NCBI RefSeq assembly: GCF_007827275.1
Contig: NZ_VISE01000001.1
Coordinates: 2,604,001-2,668,000 of the forward strand
Length of the DNA: 64,000 nucleotides
Source: Gillisia sp. Hel_I_86
Lineage (GTDB): Bacteria > Bacteroidota > Bacteroidia > Flavobacteriales > Flavobacteriaceae
Reading direction: 5' to 3'
Shown: positions 35,301-43,288 of the stretch, piece by piece
Position numbering within the stretch: position 1 is the stretch's first letter
Layout: every line of letters begins with the position of its first letter
Made by a program: the position numbers and the translations under genes
Notes under the pieces: model-generated
Databases searched by the model: none
The model's input: only the letters and a program-made list of their open reading frames with translations
What the model was told of the DNA's origin: nothing

Positions 35301-35638
35301 TGTTTTTTTAATTCTTTTATAAAGTTTCCTTTTTGTTTATCATTTAGTAATCACGTCACCCTGAATTTATTTCAGGGTCTAAGAAAATAATTTTTTAAGT
35401 GTCCCAATGATCATAGTTACAGAATTTACATAGGTGTAATTATAGTAGAGTTTAGTAAATAGCTTAATGCGATCATTATCATTTATTTTAATAATTTTAA
35501 ACAATTAAAATAATTTGTTTTGTCCGTTCGAGCGCAGTCGAGAACTTTTTAGCTTAAAAGGGAGGTTTCGACTCCGCTCAACCTGACATTCCTCCTTCAC
35601 ATATTTTTTTTATATGAGGATAACAACTGACCTCTATA
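35301..35638. repeat. trpB-trpA intergenic region filled with repeats
   Basis: A half MITE unit (35352-35381, CACCCTGAA...TTTCAGGGT) and family A copy 2 (about 35510-35592) occupy much of this 338-bp gap. The remainder is AT-rich with no coding frame. The gap is unusually long for neighbouring trp genes. Confidence 0.7.
35510..35592 (+). repeat. Dispersed hairpin repeat family A, copy 2
   Basis: Core GAGCGCAGTCGAGAACTTTT, then AGCTTAAAAGGGAGGTTTCG and ACTCCGCTCAACCTGACAT. The two ends pair (CGAGCGCAGTCGA with TCGACTCCGCTCA, one mismatch). Other copies are at 28656-28732 (reverse) and 39691-39770. Confidence 0.75.
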
Positions 35639-36820
35639 TTATAAATTAAAGTATTCTATATAAGTGCTAAGATCCTTATCGCCACGTCCCGAAAGATTTA
35701 CAACCACAATATCATCTTTCTTGAATTTTCGATCTTCAAAAATAGCAAGCGCGTGAGAAGTTTCGATTGCCGGGATAATCCCTTCTAGCTTTGCCAACTT
35801 CTGCCCAGCTTTCATTGCATCTGCATCTGTTACAGAAATAAATTCTGCTCTTCCAGATCTGAATAGATTGGCATGCATCGGCCCAATTCCAGGGTAATCC
35901 AAGCCCGCAGAAATTGAATAAGGTTCTGTGATCTGTCCATCTGGAGTTTGCATTAATAAGGTTTTGCTTCCGTGGATAATGCCTTCTTTTCCCAATGCAG
36001 AAGTCGCAGCACTTTCACCAGATAGAACACCTTTTCCGGCAGCTTCCACGGCAATAATTCCCACTTCTGGATTATCCAAATAATGATAATAAATTCCTGC
36101 GGCGTTACTCCCTCCGCCTACACAAGCTACCACATAATCTGGCGCTTCCCTTCGTTCTTTTTCCTTCAATTGCACTTTAATTTCCTCGGAGATCACACTT
36201 TGAAATCGCGCCACCATATCTGGATAAGGATGAGGTCCTACTACAGAACCAATAATATAATGCGTGTCTACCGGATTATTTATCCAATCCCGTATAGCTT
36301 CGTTCGTGGCATCCTTTAGAGTTCTACTTCCAGATTTTGCTGGAATTACAGTAGCACCCAGCATTTTCATACGGGCAACATTTGGAGCTTGACGGTCAAT
36401 ATCTATTTCACCCATGTAAACGATGCATTCAATTCCCATCAGGGCACATACTGTAGCAGTGGCAACCCCGTGCTGTCCCGCACCAGTTTCGGCAATAATC
36501 CTGTTCTTGCCCAAACGTTTTGCCATTAAAATTTGGCCTATTGTATTGTTCACCTTATGAGCACCGGTATGACAAAGATCTTCACGTTTCAAGTAGATCT
36601 TGGTGTTGTATTTCTCACTTAATCTGGAAGCAAAATATAACGGAGTGGGTCTTCCTACATAATCTTTTAAAAGGTCCTTAAATTCCTTCTGAAAAGATGC
36701 TGACTGCATGATCTGTATATATTGCTGCCTTAATTCTTCAACATTGGGATACAGCATTTCCGGGATATAAGCTCCTCCAAATTCCCCGTAATAGCCTTTT
36801 TCGTCTGCCTGATATGTCAT
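35639..36820 (-). CDS. trpB: Tryptophan synthase beta chain
   Basis: PLP enzyme that joins indole and serine to give tryptophan. The 393-residue protein has the Schiff-base lysine in [15 protein letters not shown], the phosphate-binding [21 protein letters not shown] and [18 protein letters not shown] at the N-terminus. Its ATG is 16 nt from the severed original end of trpF (stop at 36837-36839), showing that the two genes were once tightly spaced. Confidence 0.98.
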   Translation of the reverse strand: MTYQADEKGYYGEFGGAYIPEMLYPNVEELRQQYIQIMQSASFQKEFKDLLKDYVGRPTPLYFASRLSEKYNTKIYLKREDLCHTGAHKVNNTIGQILMAKRLGKNRIIAETGAGQHGVATATVCALMGIECIVYMGEIDIDRQAPNVARMKMLGATVIPAKSGSRTLKDATNEAIRDWINNPVDTHYIIGSVVGPHPYPDMVARFQSVISEEIKVQLKEKERREAPDYVVACVGGGSNAAGIYYHYLDNPEVGIIAVEAAGKGVLSGESAATSALGKEGIIHGSKTLLMQTPDGQITEPYSISAGLDYPGIGPMHANLFRSGRAEFISVTDADAMKAGQKLAKLEGIIPAIETSHALAIFEDRKFKKDDIVVVNLSGRGDKDLSTYIEYFNL

Positions 36821-36836
36821 ATTTTCTATTTTATAA

Positions 36837-36873
36837 TTAGCCCAAGCCTAATTTTAATTTGTCTTTAAATAAT
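36837..36873 (-). pseudogene. Severed 3' end of trpF
   Basis: Beyond MITE copy 2 the minus strand reads in the trpF frame as [12 protein letters not shown]-stop. Its first codons (AAA TTA TTT AA) repeat those at the present trpF break (AAG TTG TTT AA) with two silent differences, as expected of an aged target-site duplication. Confidence 0.7.
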
Positions 36874-37023
36874 TGAATATCCGTAAAGTATCCTATAATG
36901 ATAAATAACGTCATTCTGAACTTGTTTCAGAATCTCATAATACTAAGCATCAATACAGTAAATAGAGACCCTGAAATAAATTCAGGGTGACAAAACAACT
37001 ATAAGACGAGAAACGGATATACA
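36874..37023 (+). mobile_element. 150-bp MITE-like element, copy 2, inserted in trpF
   Basis: Ends TGAATATCCGT / ACGGATATACA (one mismatch). Both internal hairpins are conserved and length is 150 bp. Flanks show an imperfect 10-bp duplication (TTAAATAATT / TTAAACAACT, offset by 1-2 bases from the element ends). It supplies a new stop codon to trpF. Confidence 0.85.
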
Positions 37024-37663
37024 AATTAAACAACTTTAATTTTTGAGGGTCTTTTAAACCTGCTTCTATTTCAAATTTACTGTTCACATCCAGTCCGTTA
37101 AACAAATGTGATTTCCCCAACTTTTCGAGATGTGCATTGAATTCTTCTATTTTTAAAACTTCATTTAAACCAATTCCTCCACTTAGAAAGAATGGAGTAG
37201 AAGAGGGATATTTTTTTAAAAGCTCCCAATTGAAAGTGATTCCGTTCCCTCCTTTGTTTTTTCCTTGGGTATCGAAAAGGAAGAAATCTACAATACCTTC
37301 GTAAGGTTTAAGCTCCTCAAAATTGAAGCTTTCCTTTACGGAAAACACTTTTATAATCTCTACTGAATTATTCTGATCCAATGCTGCTCTTAATTTTTTG
37401 CAATAATCAGCTGATTCTTTTCCGTGAAGCTGAATGGCTTCAAAATTATATTTTCTAAGCTTTTCTAAAATAAATTTGATCCCGGCATCTACAAAAACGC
37501 CCGTTTTATTGATCGCTGGATCTATTTCCGGAATTTCTCCTGAAAAATTTCTGGAAGATTTTTCATAAAAGATAAAACCTAAATAATCGGGTTTTAAAGC
37601 GGCTACCTCCAGAATGTTTTCTGGCTGCTTCATGCCGCATATTTTCAGTTTGAGATCGCTCAT
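36950..37663 (-). CDS. trpF: Phosphoribosylanthranilate isomerase with MITE-encoded tail
   Basis: Amadori isomerase of tryptophan synthesis. Conserved: LKICGMKQPENI with the catalytic Cys, GFIFYEKSSR, VGVFVDAG-type segment (NKTGVFVDAG), FFLSGGIGLNE and FNGLDVNSKFEIEAGLKD. The 237 residues exceed the usual 205-215. The last 24 or so (from about NLYIRFSSYS to LYLLY) are translated from MITE copy 2; the original end, KDKLKLGLG, is stranded at 36837. The catalytic body is complete, so activity is likely kept. The start is 1 nt after trpC. Confidence 0.95.
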   Translation of the reverse strand: MSDLKLKICGMKQPENILEVAALKPDYLGFIFYEKSSRNFSGEIPEIDPAINKTGVFVDAGIKFILEKLRKYNFEAIQLHGKESADYCKKLRAALDQNNSVEIIKVFSVKESFNFEELKPYEGIVDFFLFDTQGKNKGGNGITFNWELLKKYPSSTPFFLSGGIGLNEVLKIEEFNAHLEKLGKSHLFNGLDVNSKFEIEAGLKDPQKLKLFNLYIRFSSYSCFVTLNLFQGLYLLY

Positions 37664-37664
37664 T

Positions 37665-38453
37665 TTAGTTACTTGCTAATTCTTGAATAAATTGAGCGGC
37701 GCTTTTTCCGGGATCATCGGTCTTCATAAAATTCTCTCCAATTAAAAAGCCTTGATACCCATAATTTTTTAGATCCTGAATAGCTTCCACACTGCTTATT
37801 CCACTTTCCGAAACCTTTACAAAATCGGTTGGGATCTTTTCTGAAAGCTGTTTGCTGATATCGGTGCTGACTTCAAAAGTTTTTAAATTTCTGTTGTTCA
37901 CTCCCAACATATCCAAACTTGGCATGATGGATTTTTCCAATTCTTCCAAGTTATGAACTTCTAAAAGCACTTCTAAATCCAGACTTTTAGCCAATTCAGA
38001 AAATGTTTTTATTTCATCTCGAGTCAACACAGCTGCTATTAGCAGAATAACATCTGCACCATAAGCTTTTGCTTCCAGGATCTGATATTCATCAATTATA
38101 AATTCCTTTCTCAACAAAGGCATTTTCCCAGCTGCTCTCGCCAAAATAAGATCATCCAACGAACCTCCAAAATATTTTCCATCTGTCAATACCGACATTC
38201 CGCACACCCCTGCATTTTCATACCCCAAAGCAACATCCTGTACATTAAGATCCTGATTGATCACAGATTTAGAAGGCGATCTTCGTTTATGCTCTGCAAT
38301 AACTCCGCTAGAACTATTTTTTAGGGCAGTTGCCAAAGAATTTGTTTTATAACCGAAAAGGGGATAATGTTCTAAATCTTCAGCAGAAATAAGCTTCTTT
38401 TTAAGAGTAACCTCATTTCGTTTATCAGCAATAATTTTATCTAGAATATTCAT
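37665..38453 (-). CDS. trpC: Indole-3-glycerol phosphate synthase
   Basis: Closes the indole ring from CdRP. The 262-residue protein has the catalytic lysine in IAEHKRRSPSKS, LRKEFIIDEYQI, VNNRNLKTFEV and the phosphate site SESGISS. The start at 38453 (MNILDKIIADKR) is the family norm. An extension to 38513 would be translated from MITE copy 3 and is rejected. It is 1 nt upstream of trpF. Confidence 0.97.
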   Translation of the reverse strand: MNILDKIIADKRNEVTLKKKLISAEDLEHYPLFGYKTNSLATALKNSSSGVIAEHKRRSPSKSVINQDLNVQDVALGYENAGVCGMSVLTDGKYFGGSLDDLILARAAGKMPLLRKEFIIDEYQILEAKAYGADVILLIAAVLTRDEIKTFSELAKSLDLEVLLEVHNLEELEKSIMPSLDMLGVNNRNLKTFEVSTDISKQLSEKIPTDFVKVSESGISSVEAIQDLKNYGYQGFLIGENFMKTDDPGKSAAQFIQELASN

Positions 38454-38472
38454 TTTATTGTTTTCAATATTA

Positions 38473-38621
38473 AGTATAACCGTAAAGTCTCGTAAAATGA
38501 TAAATAACGTCATTCTGAACTTGTTTCAGAATCTTATAATACTAAAAATTAATATAGTAAACTGAGACCCTGAAATAAATTCAGGGTGACGATACGACTA
38601 TAGTACATAAACAGGTATACA
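38473..38621 (+). mobile_element. 150-bp MITE-like element, copy 3, between trpD and trpC
   Basis: The most diverged of the five good copies: ends AAGTATAACCGT and ACAGGTATACA, 149 bp, both hairpins kept. No clear target duplication remains. Without it, trpD and trpC would be about 20-30 nt apart. Confidence 0.8.
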
Positions 38622-38631
38622 ATTCATTTAT

Positions 38632-39627
38632 TTATACAGCACTTAATTCTTGTAATTTCTTCAGTGCTATCAAAGCTTTTCCAGAATTCAATGATTCTTG
38701 TGCTTTCGTAAAACCTTCCATGGGTGTACATCCCGTAGAAGTTGCAATAGCCATGCCTGCATTGGCACAAACCACATTGTTTTGGGGAAGGGTACCTTTT
38801 CCTTTTAATACATCGACAAATATTTTAGCTGAATTTTCAATGGAGCTGCCACCCGAGATTTCTGAAGCTTTCAAAGCTTCCACTCCAAAATCTGAAGGGT
38901 GCAACATTCCTTCCGTAGCATTGGAAATAGTTTTCGTAGCACCAGTTAAAGAGATCTCATCGTAACCATCCAATGCGTGTAAAATAGTGAAGTTCTTATC
39001 GGTGTTCTGATAGAGATACCCGTACATTCTTGCCAATTCCAAACTAAAAACCCCCACCAACTGGTTCTTCGGAAATGCAGGATTTACCATGGGCCCCAAC
39101 ATATTGAAAAAGGTTTTTACCGCCAGGGATTTCCTGATAGGAGCAACATTTTTCATGGCCGGATGAAATAGGGGAGCGTGTAAAACACATATCCCGGCCT
39201 TATCTATACAACGCTCTAAAAAGTCGGCTTTATTGCTGAATTTGATTCCCAAAGCTTCCATCACATTTGAACTTCCACTTATGGAAGAAACTCCATAATT
39301 ACCATGCTTGGAAACTTTAATTCCTGCACCGGCAGTTACAAAAGAAGATAGGGTAGAGATATTAAAAGTGTTTTTTCCATCACCTCCTGTTCCACAAAGA
39401 TCTATCGCGTTATAATCACTAAGATCTACCGAAAGACACAGATTTAGCAAGGCATCCCGAAATCCTTCCAATTCATCTATAGTGATACTCCGCATCATAT
39501 AAACGGTTAGAAATGCCGCGATCTGACTCTCGTTATATTCTCCTCTCGAAATATTCACCAAGACTTCGCTGGCTTCCTGTTTCGAAATGGTTTCGTGATT
39601 GATTAACCTGTTAAGTATATGTTTCAT
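38632..39627 (-). CDS. trpD: Anthranilate phosphoribosyltransferase
   Basis: Transfers phosphoribosyl from PRPP to anthranilate. The 331-residue protein has the PRPP-binding DLCGTGGDGKNTFNIST, the anthranilate-site KHGNYGVSSISGSSNVMEALG (HGN and GS motifs) and MLGPMVNPAFPKNQLVGVF. It is a separate protein, not fused to TrpG as in enteric bacteria. It lies 185 bp after trpG; family A copy 3 takes up about half of that gap. Confidence 0.97.
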   Translation of the reverse strand: MKHILNRLINHETISKQEASEVLVNISRGEYNESQIAAFLTVYMMRSITIDELEGFRDALLNLCLSVDLSDYNAIDLCGTGGDGKNTFNISTLSSFVTAGAGIKVSKHGNYGVSSISGSSNVMEALGIKFSNKADFLERCIDKAGICVLHAPLFHPAMKNVAPIRKSLAVKTFFNMLGPMVNPAFPKNQLVGVFSLELARMYGYLYQNTDKNFTILHALDGYDEISLTGATKTISNATEGMLHPSDFGVEALKASEISGGSSIENSAKIFVDVLKGKGTLPQNNVVCANAGMAIATSTGCTPMEGFTKAQESLNSGKALIALKKLQELSAV

Positions 39628-39690
39628 TTGTCTAGATAAATTTATTTAGAGTTTTTAGATACTGAATACGATTTCTATTCAGTCATTTAA

Positions 39691-39770
39691 TATCTCGTTT
39701 TGTCTGTTCCAGCGCAGTCGAGAACTTTTAACTTAAAAAGAAGGTTTCGACTCCGCTCAACCTGATATCC
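39691..39770 (+). repeat. Dispersed hairpin repeat family A, copy 3
   Basis: ATCTCGTTTTGTCTGTT, then AGCGCAGTCGAGAACTTTT and GGTTTCGACTCCGCTCAACC. Same orientation as copy 2 and close to copy 1 reversed. It sits in the trpG-trpD gap. Confidence 0.75.
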
Positions 39771-39812
39771 TACTCAACATTGTAAATCTTTTATTGTTAT
39801 AAATTGTAATAG

Positions 39813-40445
39813 CTACTTTCTAACTTCCAAAACCCAGTTCTTCATTATTTGTTTTCCCATAGGAGTCAACACCGATTCCGGATGAAATTGAACCCCTTTT
39901 ACATCGTATTCCCTATGGCGCAAGGACATTACCTGCCCATTTTCATCGAAAGAGGTGGCTTCCAAGGCTCCCGGCAAATTTGGATCTACCACCCAGGAGT
40001 GATATCTCCCTACCATTAGTTCCTTAGCTATGTTTTTAAACAAGCTTTCATTTTCTACCGAAACATTGATCTTGGTGGAAACCCCGTGAAAAACCGATTC
40101 TAAGTTGATCAACTTTCCGCCGAAAACTTCTCCAATGGCTTGTTGTCCTAAACAAACGCCCAAAATGCTTTTTGTTGGTGCGTAGCGAATAATTATCTCT
40201 TTTAGTAAACCAGCTTCATCGGGAATTCCGGGACCGGGAGAAAGCAAGATCTTGTCGTATTTGGCGATCATGTCCAGATCCACTTCGTTATTTCTAACTA
40301 CTGTTACTTCGCAATCCAATTCTTCCAAGTAATGCACCAAATTATATACAAAGGAATCGTAATTGTCTATGACCAAAACCGAAGTTCTCTTACCAGTTTG
40401 AAATTCGACCTTTTGTGCTATGTTTTTATTTTCGTTCACTTTCAT
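39813..40445 (-). CDS. trpG: Anthranilate synthase component II (glutamine amidotransferase)
   Basis: Supplies ammonia to TrpE from glutamine. The 210-residue protein has VLVIDNYDSFVYNLVHYLEE, the oxyanion LLSPGPGIP, nucleophile Cys in LGVCLGQQAIGEVFGG and the His/Glu pair in GVQFHPESVLTP. The start at 40445 (MKVNENKN) leaves 1 nt after trpE but gives about 22 residues before the usual N-terminus (VLVIDNYDSF); no later ATG exists before the core, so the extension seems real. Confidence 0.95.
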   Translation of the reverse strand: MKVNENKNIAQKVEFQTGKRTSVLVIDNYDSFVYNLVHYLEELDCEVTVVRNNEVDLDMIAKYDKILLSPGPGIPDEAGLLKEIIIRYAPTKSILGVCLGQQAIGEVFGGKLINLESVFHGVSTKINVSVENESLFKNIAKELMVGRYHSWVVDPNLPGALEATSFDENGQVMSLRHREYDVKGVQFHPESVLTPMGKQIMKNWVLEVRK

Positions 40446-40446
40446 T

Positions 40447-41841
40447 TTAAATTTCTTCAGCAATTTCAATTGCCTGAGTTAATGCGCCCAACTTGTTATA
40501 TACTTCCTGCAATTCATTTTCTTCATTAGATTCTGAAACAATTCCTGCTCCCGCCTGATAATGCAATTGATGGTTCTTGCTCACAAAAGATCTAATGATG
40601 ATGGCATGGTTATAATTTCCGTTGAAATCCATGAATCCAATGGCACCCCCATAAGCACTTCTATTTACATTCTCATATTTTTCGATGAGCGTCATTGCGC
40701 TATGTTTTGGTGCTCCGCTAAGCGTTCCTGCAGGAAAAGTATCGGCAACAATTTGCATGGTGCTGATTTTCCCATTTTTCGTCCCTGTAACTTTACTAAC
40801 CAAATGAATAACATGGGAGAAAAATTGCACTTCCCTGTATTTCTCCACTTTTACATTGGTGCTATGTCTGCTTAAGTCATTTCTGGCAAGATCCACCAAC
40901 ATCACATGTTCTGCATTTTCCTTATCGTCTTCAGAGAGTTTTTTAGCCAATGCTGCATCTTGTTCATCATTTCCGGTACGCTTAAAAGTTCCGGCTATTG
41001 GATGGATCTCCGCTTTTCCGTTTGAAACCACTAATTGCGCTTCCGGAGAACTCCCGAAGATCTTAAAGTCGCCATAATCGAAATAGAACAAATAAGGGGA
41101 TGGATTGATACTTCTTAATGCGCGATATACATTAAATTCGTCTCCTTTAAAACTTTGAGAAAACCTGCGGGATAATACCAATTGAAATACATCCCCGCGC
41201 TGACAATGCTTTTTCCCCAAAGCTACATTTTCTTTAAATTCTGAATCGGTTAAGTTTGAAATCGCAGCATTTTCCCTTCTGAAATTATAGCTCGCGAAGT
41301 TCTTCACTTTTATTAACTGCGTAATTTCTTCCAGCTTGTTTTCTGAATTGAATTTGTGGTCGAAAATATAAGCTTCGTTATTGAAATGGTTGATGGCTAT
41401 GATGTTTTGATACACTGCGTAGTAGACTTCCGGGATTTCAAGATCCCCTTTCTTTTTGGTGATCTTAATATTTTCGAAATATTGAACCCCATCATATGCA
41501 GTATATCCGAAAAGACCGTTATTTATAAACTTGAAATTGGAATTCCCTGTTTTAAATAAGGAAGAGAAATTTTGAATAACGGCCGGGACTTTAATTTCAG
41601 AAGTTATAGAAGTCACTTTTTTTGAACCATCCGGATAAAGCTCTTCAATAATGTCATTTTTTACCTTTATGGAGGCGATGGGATTGCAACATATATAGGA
41701 AAAACTATTATCGTTGGCATGATAATCGCTACTTTCCAGCAATAAGCTATTTGGATATTTATCCCGAATTTTGAGATACACGCTCACGGGAGTAAGCGTA
41801 TCTGCAAGTAGTTTTTTATAAGTGGTCTTTAAGGTATACAT
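40447..41841 (-). CDS. trpE: Anthranilate synthase component I
   Basis: Converts chorismate to anthranilate with ammonia from TrpG; first committed step of the pathway. The 464-residue protein shows the tryptophan feedback motif SLLLESSDYH, and the chorismate-binding core with VLSRRFSQSF, PIAGTFKRTG, LVDLARNDL, TFPAGTLSGAPKHSAM and AYGGAIGFMDF. The intact LLES element suggests feedback inhibition. It is the first enzyme gene and follows the attenuator. Confidence 0.97.
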   Translation of the reverse strand: MYTLKTTYKKLLADTLTPVSVYLKIRDKYPNSLLLESSDYHANDNSFSYICCNPIASIKVKNDIIEELYPDGSKKVTSITSEIKVPAVIQNFSSLFKTGNSNFKFINNGLFGYTAYDGVQYFENIKITKKKGDLEIPEVYYAVYQNIIAINHFNNEAYIFDHKFNSENKLEEITQLIKVKNFASYNFRRENAAISNLTDSEFKENVALGKKHCQRGDVFQLVLSRRFSQSFKGDEFNVYRALRSINPSPYLFYFDYGDFKIFGSSPEAQLVVSNGKAEIHPIAGTFKRTGNDEQDAALAKKLSEDDKENAEHVMLVDLARNDLSRHSTNVKVEKYREVQFFSHVIHLVSKVTGTKNGKISTMQIVADTFPAGTLSGAPKHSAMTLIEKYENVNRSAYGGAIGFMDFNGNYNHAIIIRSFVSKNHQLHYQAGAGIVSESNEENELQEVYNKLGALTQAIEIAEEI

Positions 41842-41850
41842 GTTATTGCT

Positions 41851-41894
41851 TCAAAAAAAATTAAATAAAAAAGGCTTGTCGTGAGACAAGCCTT
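41851..41894 (-). terminator. trp operon attenuator (rho-independent terminator)
   Basis: On the minus strand: stem AAGGCTTGTC / GACAAGCCTT (41894-41885 and 41880-41871) with loop TCAC, followed by TTTTTTATTTAATTTTTTTT. A segment at the end of the leader ORF, GTCGTGA, can pair with TCACGAC of the loop and 3' arm, giving a rival antiterminator. It lies between the leader peptide and trpE. Confidence 0.88.
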
Positions 41895-41918
41895 GTATGA
41901 GAAAATACTATAGCAGTG

Positions 41919-41981
41919 TTACTTCACGACGTTTTGACGTAAGTTGTTCCACCACCAAGTATGTACTGTATTATTTTTCAT
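41919..41981 (-). CDS. trpL: trp operon leader peptide with three tandem Trp codons
   Basis: A 20-codon frame, ATG to TAA, whose peptide begins MKNNTVHTWWWNN; codons 9-11 (41957-41949) are TGG TGG TGG. It sits between a strong promoter and a terminator hairpin just upstream of trpE, the classic arrangement for attenuation. Stalling at the Trp codons when charged tRNA-Trp is scarce would leave GTCGTGA free to pair with TCACGAC and open the terminator. The ATG is only 5 nt from the -7 box, so the peptide is probably read from a leaderless mRNA. Confidence 0.88.
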   Translation of the reverse strand: MKNNTVHTWWWNNLRQNVVK

Positions 41982-41986
41982 CGGTT

Positions 41987-42017
41987 CAAATATAGGTATC
42001 CAAATTGAATTGACAAA
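41987..42017 (-). promoter_or_regulatory. trp operon promoter
   Basis: Minus strand TTTG (42017-42014), 19 nt spacer, TATATTTG (41994-41987): an exact fit to the Bacteroidota -33/-7 consensus. Predicted transcription start is 1-4 nt before the leader-peptide ATG. Confidence 0.8.
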
Positions 42018-42061
42018 GGTTTTTTTCAACTGAAACGCTATTTGATCTTTATGATTAATAT

Positions 42062-42631
42062 TTAGAACTTCAAATTCACTTCCAAATCAAAATTATCGTA
42101 GATCGTTTTATCACCTAAATTATCAAAAAAGCTTCCAGAACCGTACTTTACATCGTATTTAGATCTATCTATGGTCAATTTGGCATTTGCTGTATCTCCA
42201 TTCATTTTAAGATCGAAAGTCACAGGCTTTGTGATATTCTTGATGGTCAAGTTACCAACAACCCCATAAGAGCCATTTCCTTTTTCAGCGATACTGGTAA
42301 TTACCAATGTGGAGGTTGGGTGTTTTTCTACCCCAAAGAAATCTTCAGATTTCAAATGTCCTTCCAATTTCTGTTTGTTTTCACCAGATAGATCTGTATT
42401 GGAAATGCTGGTCATATCCATTACGAATTCTCCCCCAATTAATTTATCATTCTCTATATTCAAAAATCCGCTTTTTAAATTGATAGTCCCAATATGAGAG
42501 CCAGTTACTTTTTCACCCCTCCAGGTAACTTTACTTTCTTCAACATCAATTTCCTTTTTTATACTTGTAAAAGCCACTGTGGATAATACAATTACTGAAG
42601 CCGCTAGGCCTTTTAAAACATTCTTTTTCAT
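42062..42631 (-). CDS. YceI-family secreted lipocalin-like protein
   Basis: A 189-residue exported protein: signal peptide about residues 1-22, then the YceI domain (EESKVTWRGEKVTGSHIGTI, FVMDMTSISNTDLSG, GNLTIKNITKPVTFDLKM). YceI barrels bind isoprenoid chains in characterised members; the ligand here is unknown. It lies 20 nt after the nitroreductase gene and completes a MarR-nitroreductase-YceI operon. Confidence 0.9.
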   Translation of the reverse strand: MKKNVLKGLAASVIVLSTVAFTSIKKEIDVEESKVTWRGEKVTGSHIGTINLKSGFLNIENDKLIGGEFVMDMTSISNTDLSGENKQKLEGHLKSEDFFGVEKHPTSTLVITSIAEKGNGSYGVVGNLTIKNITKPVTFDLKMNGDTANAKLTIDRSKYDVKYGSGSFFDNLGDKTIYDNFDLEVNLKF

Positions 42632-42651
42632 AACAATTTTCTTTTTTTGGT

Positions 42652-43284
42652 TTATATGGTATTTATTAAATTATTCTTGCTTTTTCTAACTTTTGCCGCG
42701 AACTGAGTTTGATCTTCTTTGCTTCTATAACCAACAGTCGCAATAACGGCAGTGGTTAATCCTTTTTCTTTTAAATTTAAAAGTGCGTCATATTTTGCCA
42801 CATCAAAACCTTCCATTGGGCATGTATCTATTCGCATATTTGCAGCCGCAGATAGTAGGTTCCCCAATGCGATATATGCTTGTTTTGCAGCCCAAGCGCT
42901 TTGATCTTCCGGATTAAGTTTTAAAATGGTAGATTCCAACATTTCTTTTAGACCTTGTAAATCTTCAATCTTAAGATCCCTTGTTTGTACAATATCTTGT
43001 AAATAAGAATCCACATAAGCCGGGGTAATGTAGGTTTTATTTGCAAAAACTATAACTTCAGAAGCATCTGTGATCTGTGTTTGGTTCCATGAAACCATTT
43101 TTAATTTTTCTCTTAGAACAGCATCTTTAACCACGATAATTTCATAAGGTTGCAATCCATAAGAGGAAGCAGTAAGTTGAATAGCTTCTAAAAGGGTTTC
43201 TAGATCTTCAGAAGAAATTTTTTTATTGGCATCAAATTGTTTGGTGGCGTATCGCCAGTTTAAATCTTCGATATAATTTTTCAT
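42652..43284 (-). CDS. NAD(P)H-dependent oxidoreductase, nitroreductase family
   Basis: A 210-residue FMN-dependent nitroreductase-like protein. Visible: NWRYATKQFDANKKIS (Arg/Lys FMN contacts), QLTASSYGLQPYEIIVVKD, AYIALGNLLSAAANMRIDTCPMEGF in pieces, and ATVGYRSKED. It resembles NfsB-type enzymes that reduce nitro compounds and quinones. It begins 4 nt after the MarR gene, so it is probably controlled by it, perhaps in response to quinones or electrophiles. Confidence 0.9.
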   Translation of the reverse strand: MKNYIEDLNWRYATKQFDANKKISSEDLETLLEAIQLTASSYGLQPYEIIVVKDAVLREKLKMVSWNQTQITDASEVIVFANKTYITPAYVDSYLQDIVQTRDLKIEDLQGLKEMLESTILKLNPEDQSAWAAKQAYIALGNLLSAAANMRIDTCPMEGFDVAKYDALLNLKEKGLTTAVIATVGYRSKEDQTQFAAKVRKSKNNLINTI

Positions 43285-43288
43285 AGTA

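Noticed and set aside
38454-38513. Longer trpC start at 38513
   Set aside because: The extra 20 residues are translated from MITE copy 3, and the standard TrpC N-terminus (MNILDKIIADKR) starts at 38453.
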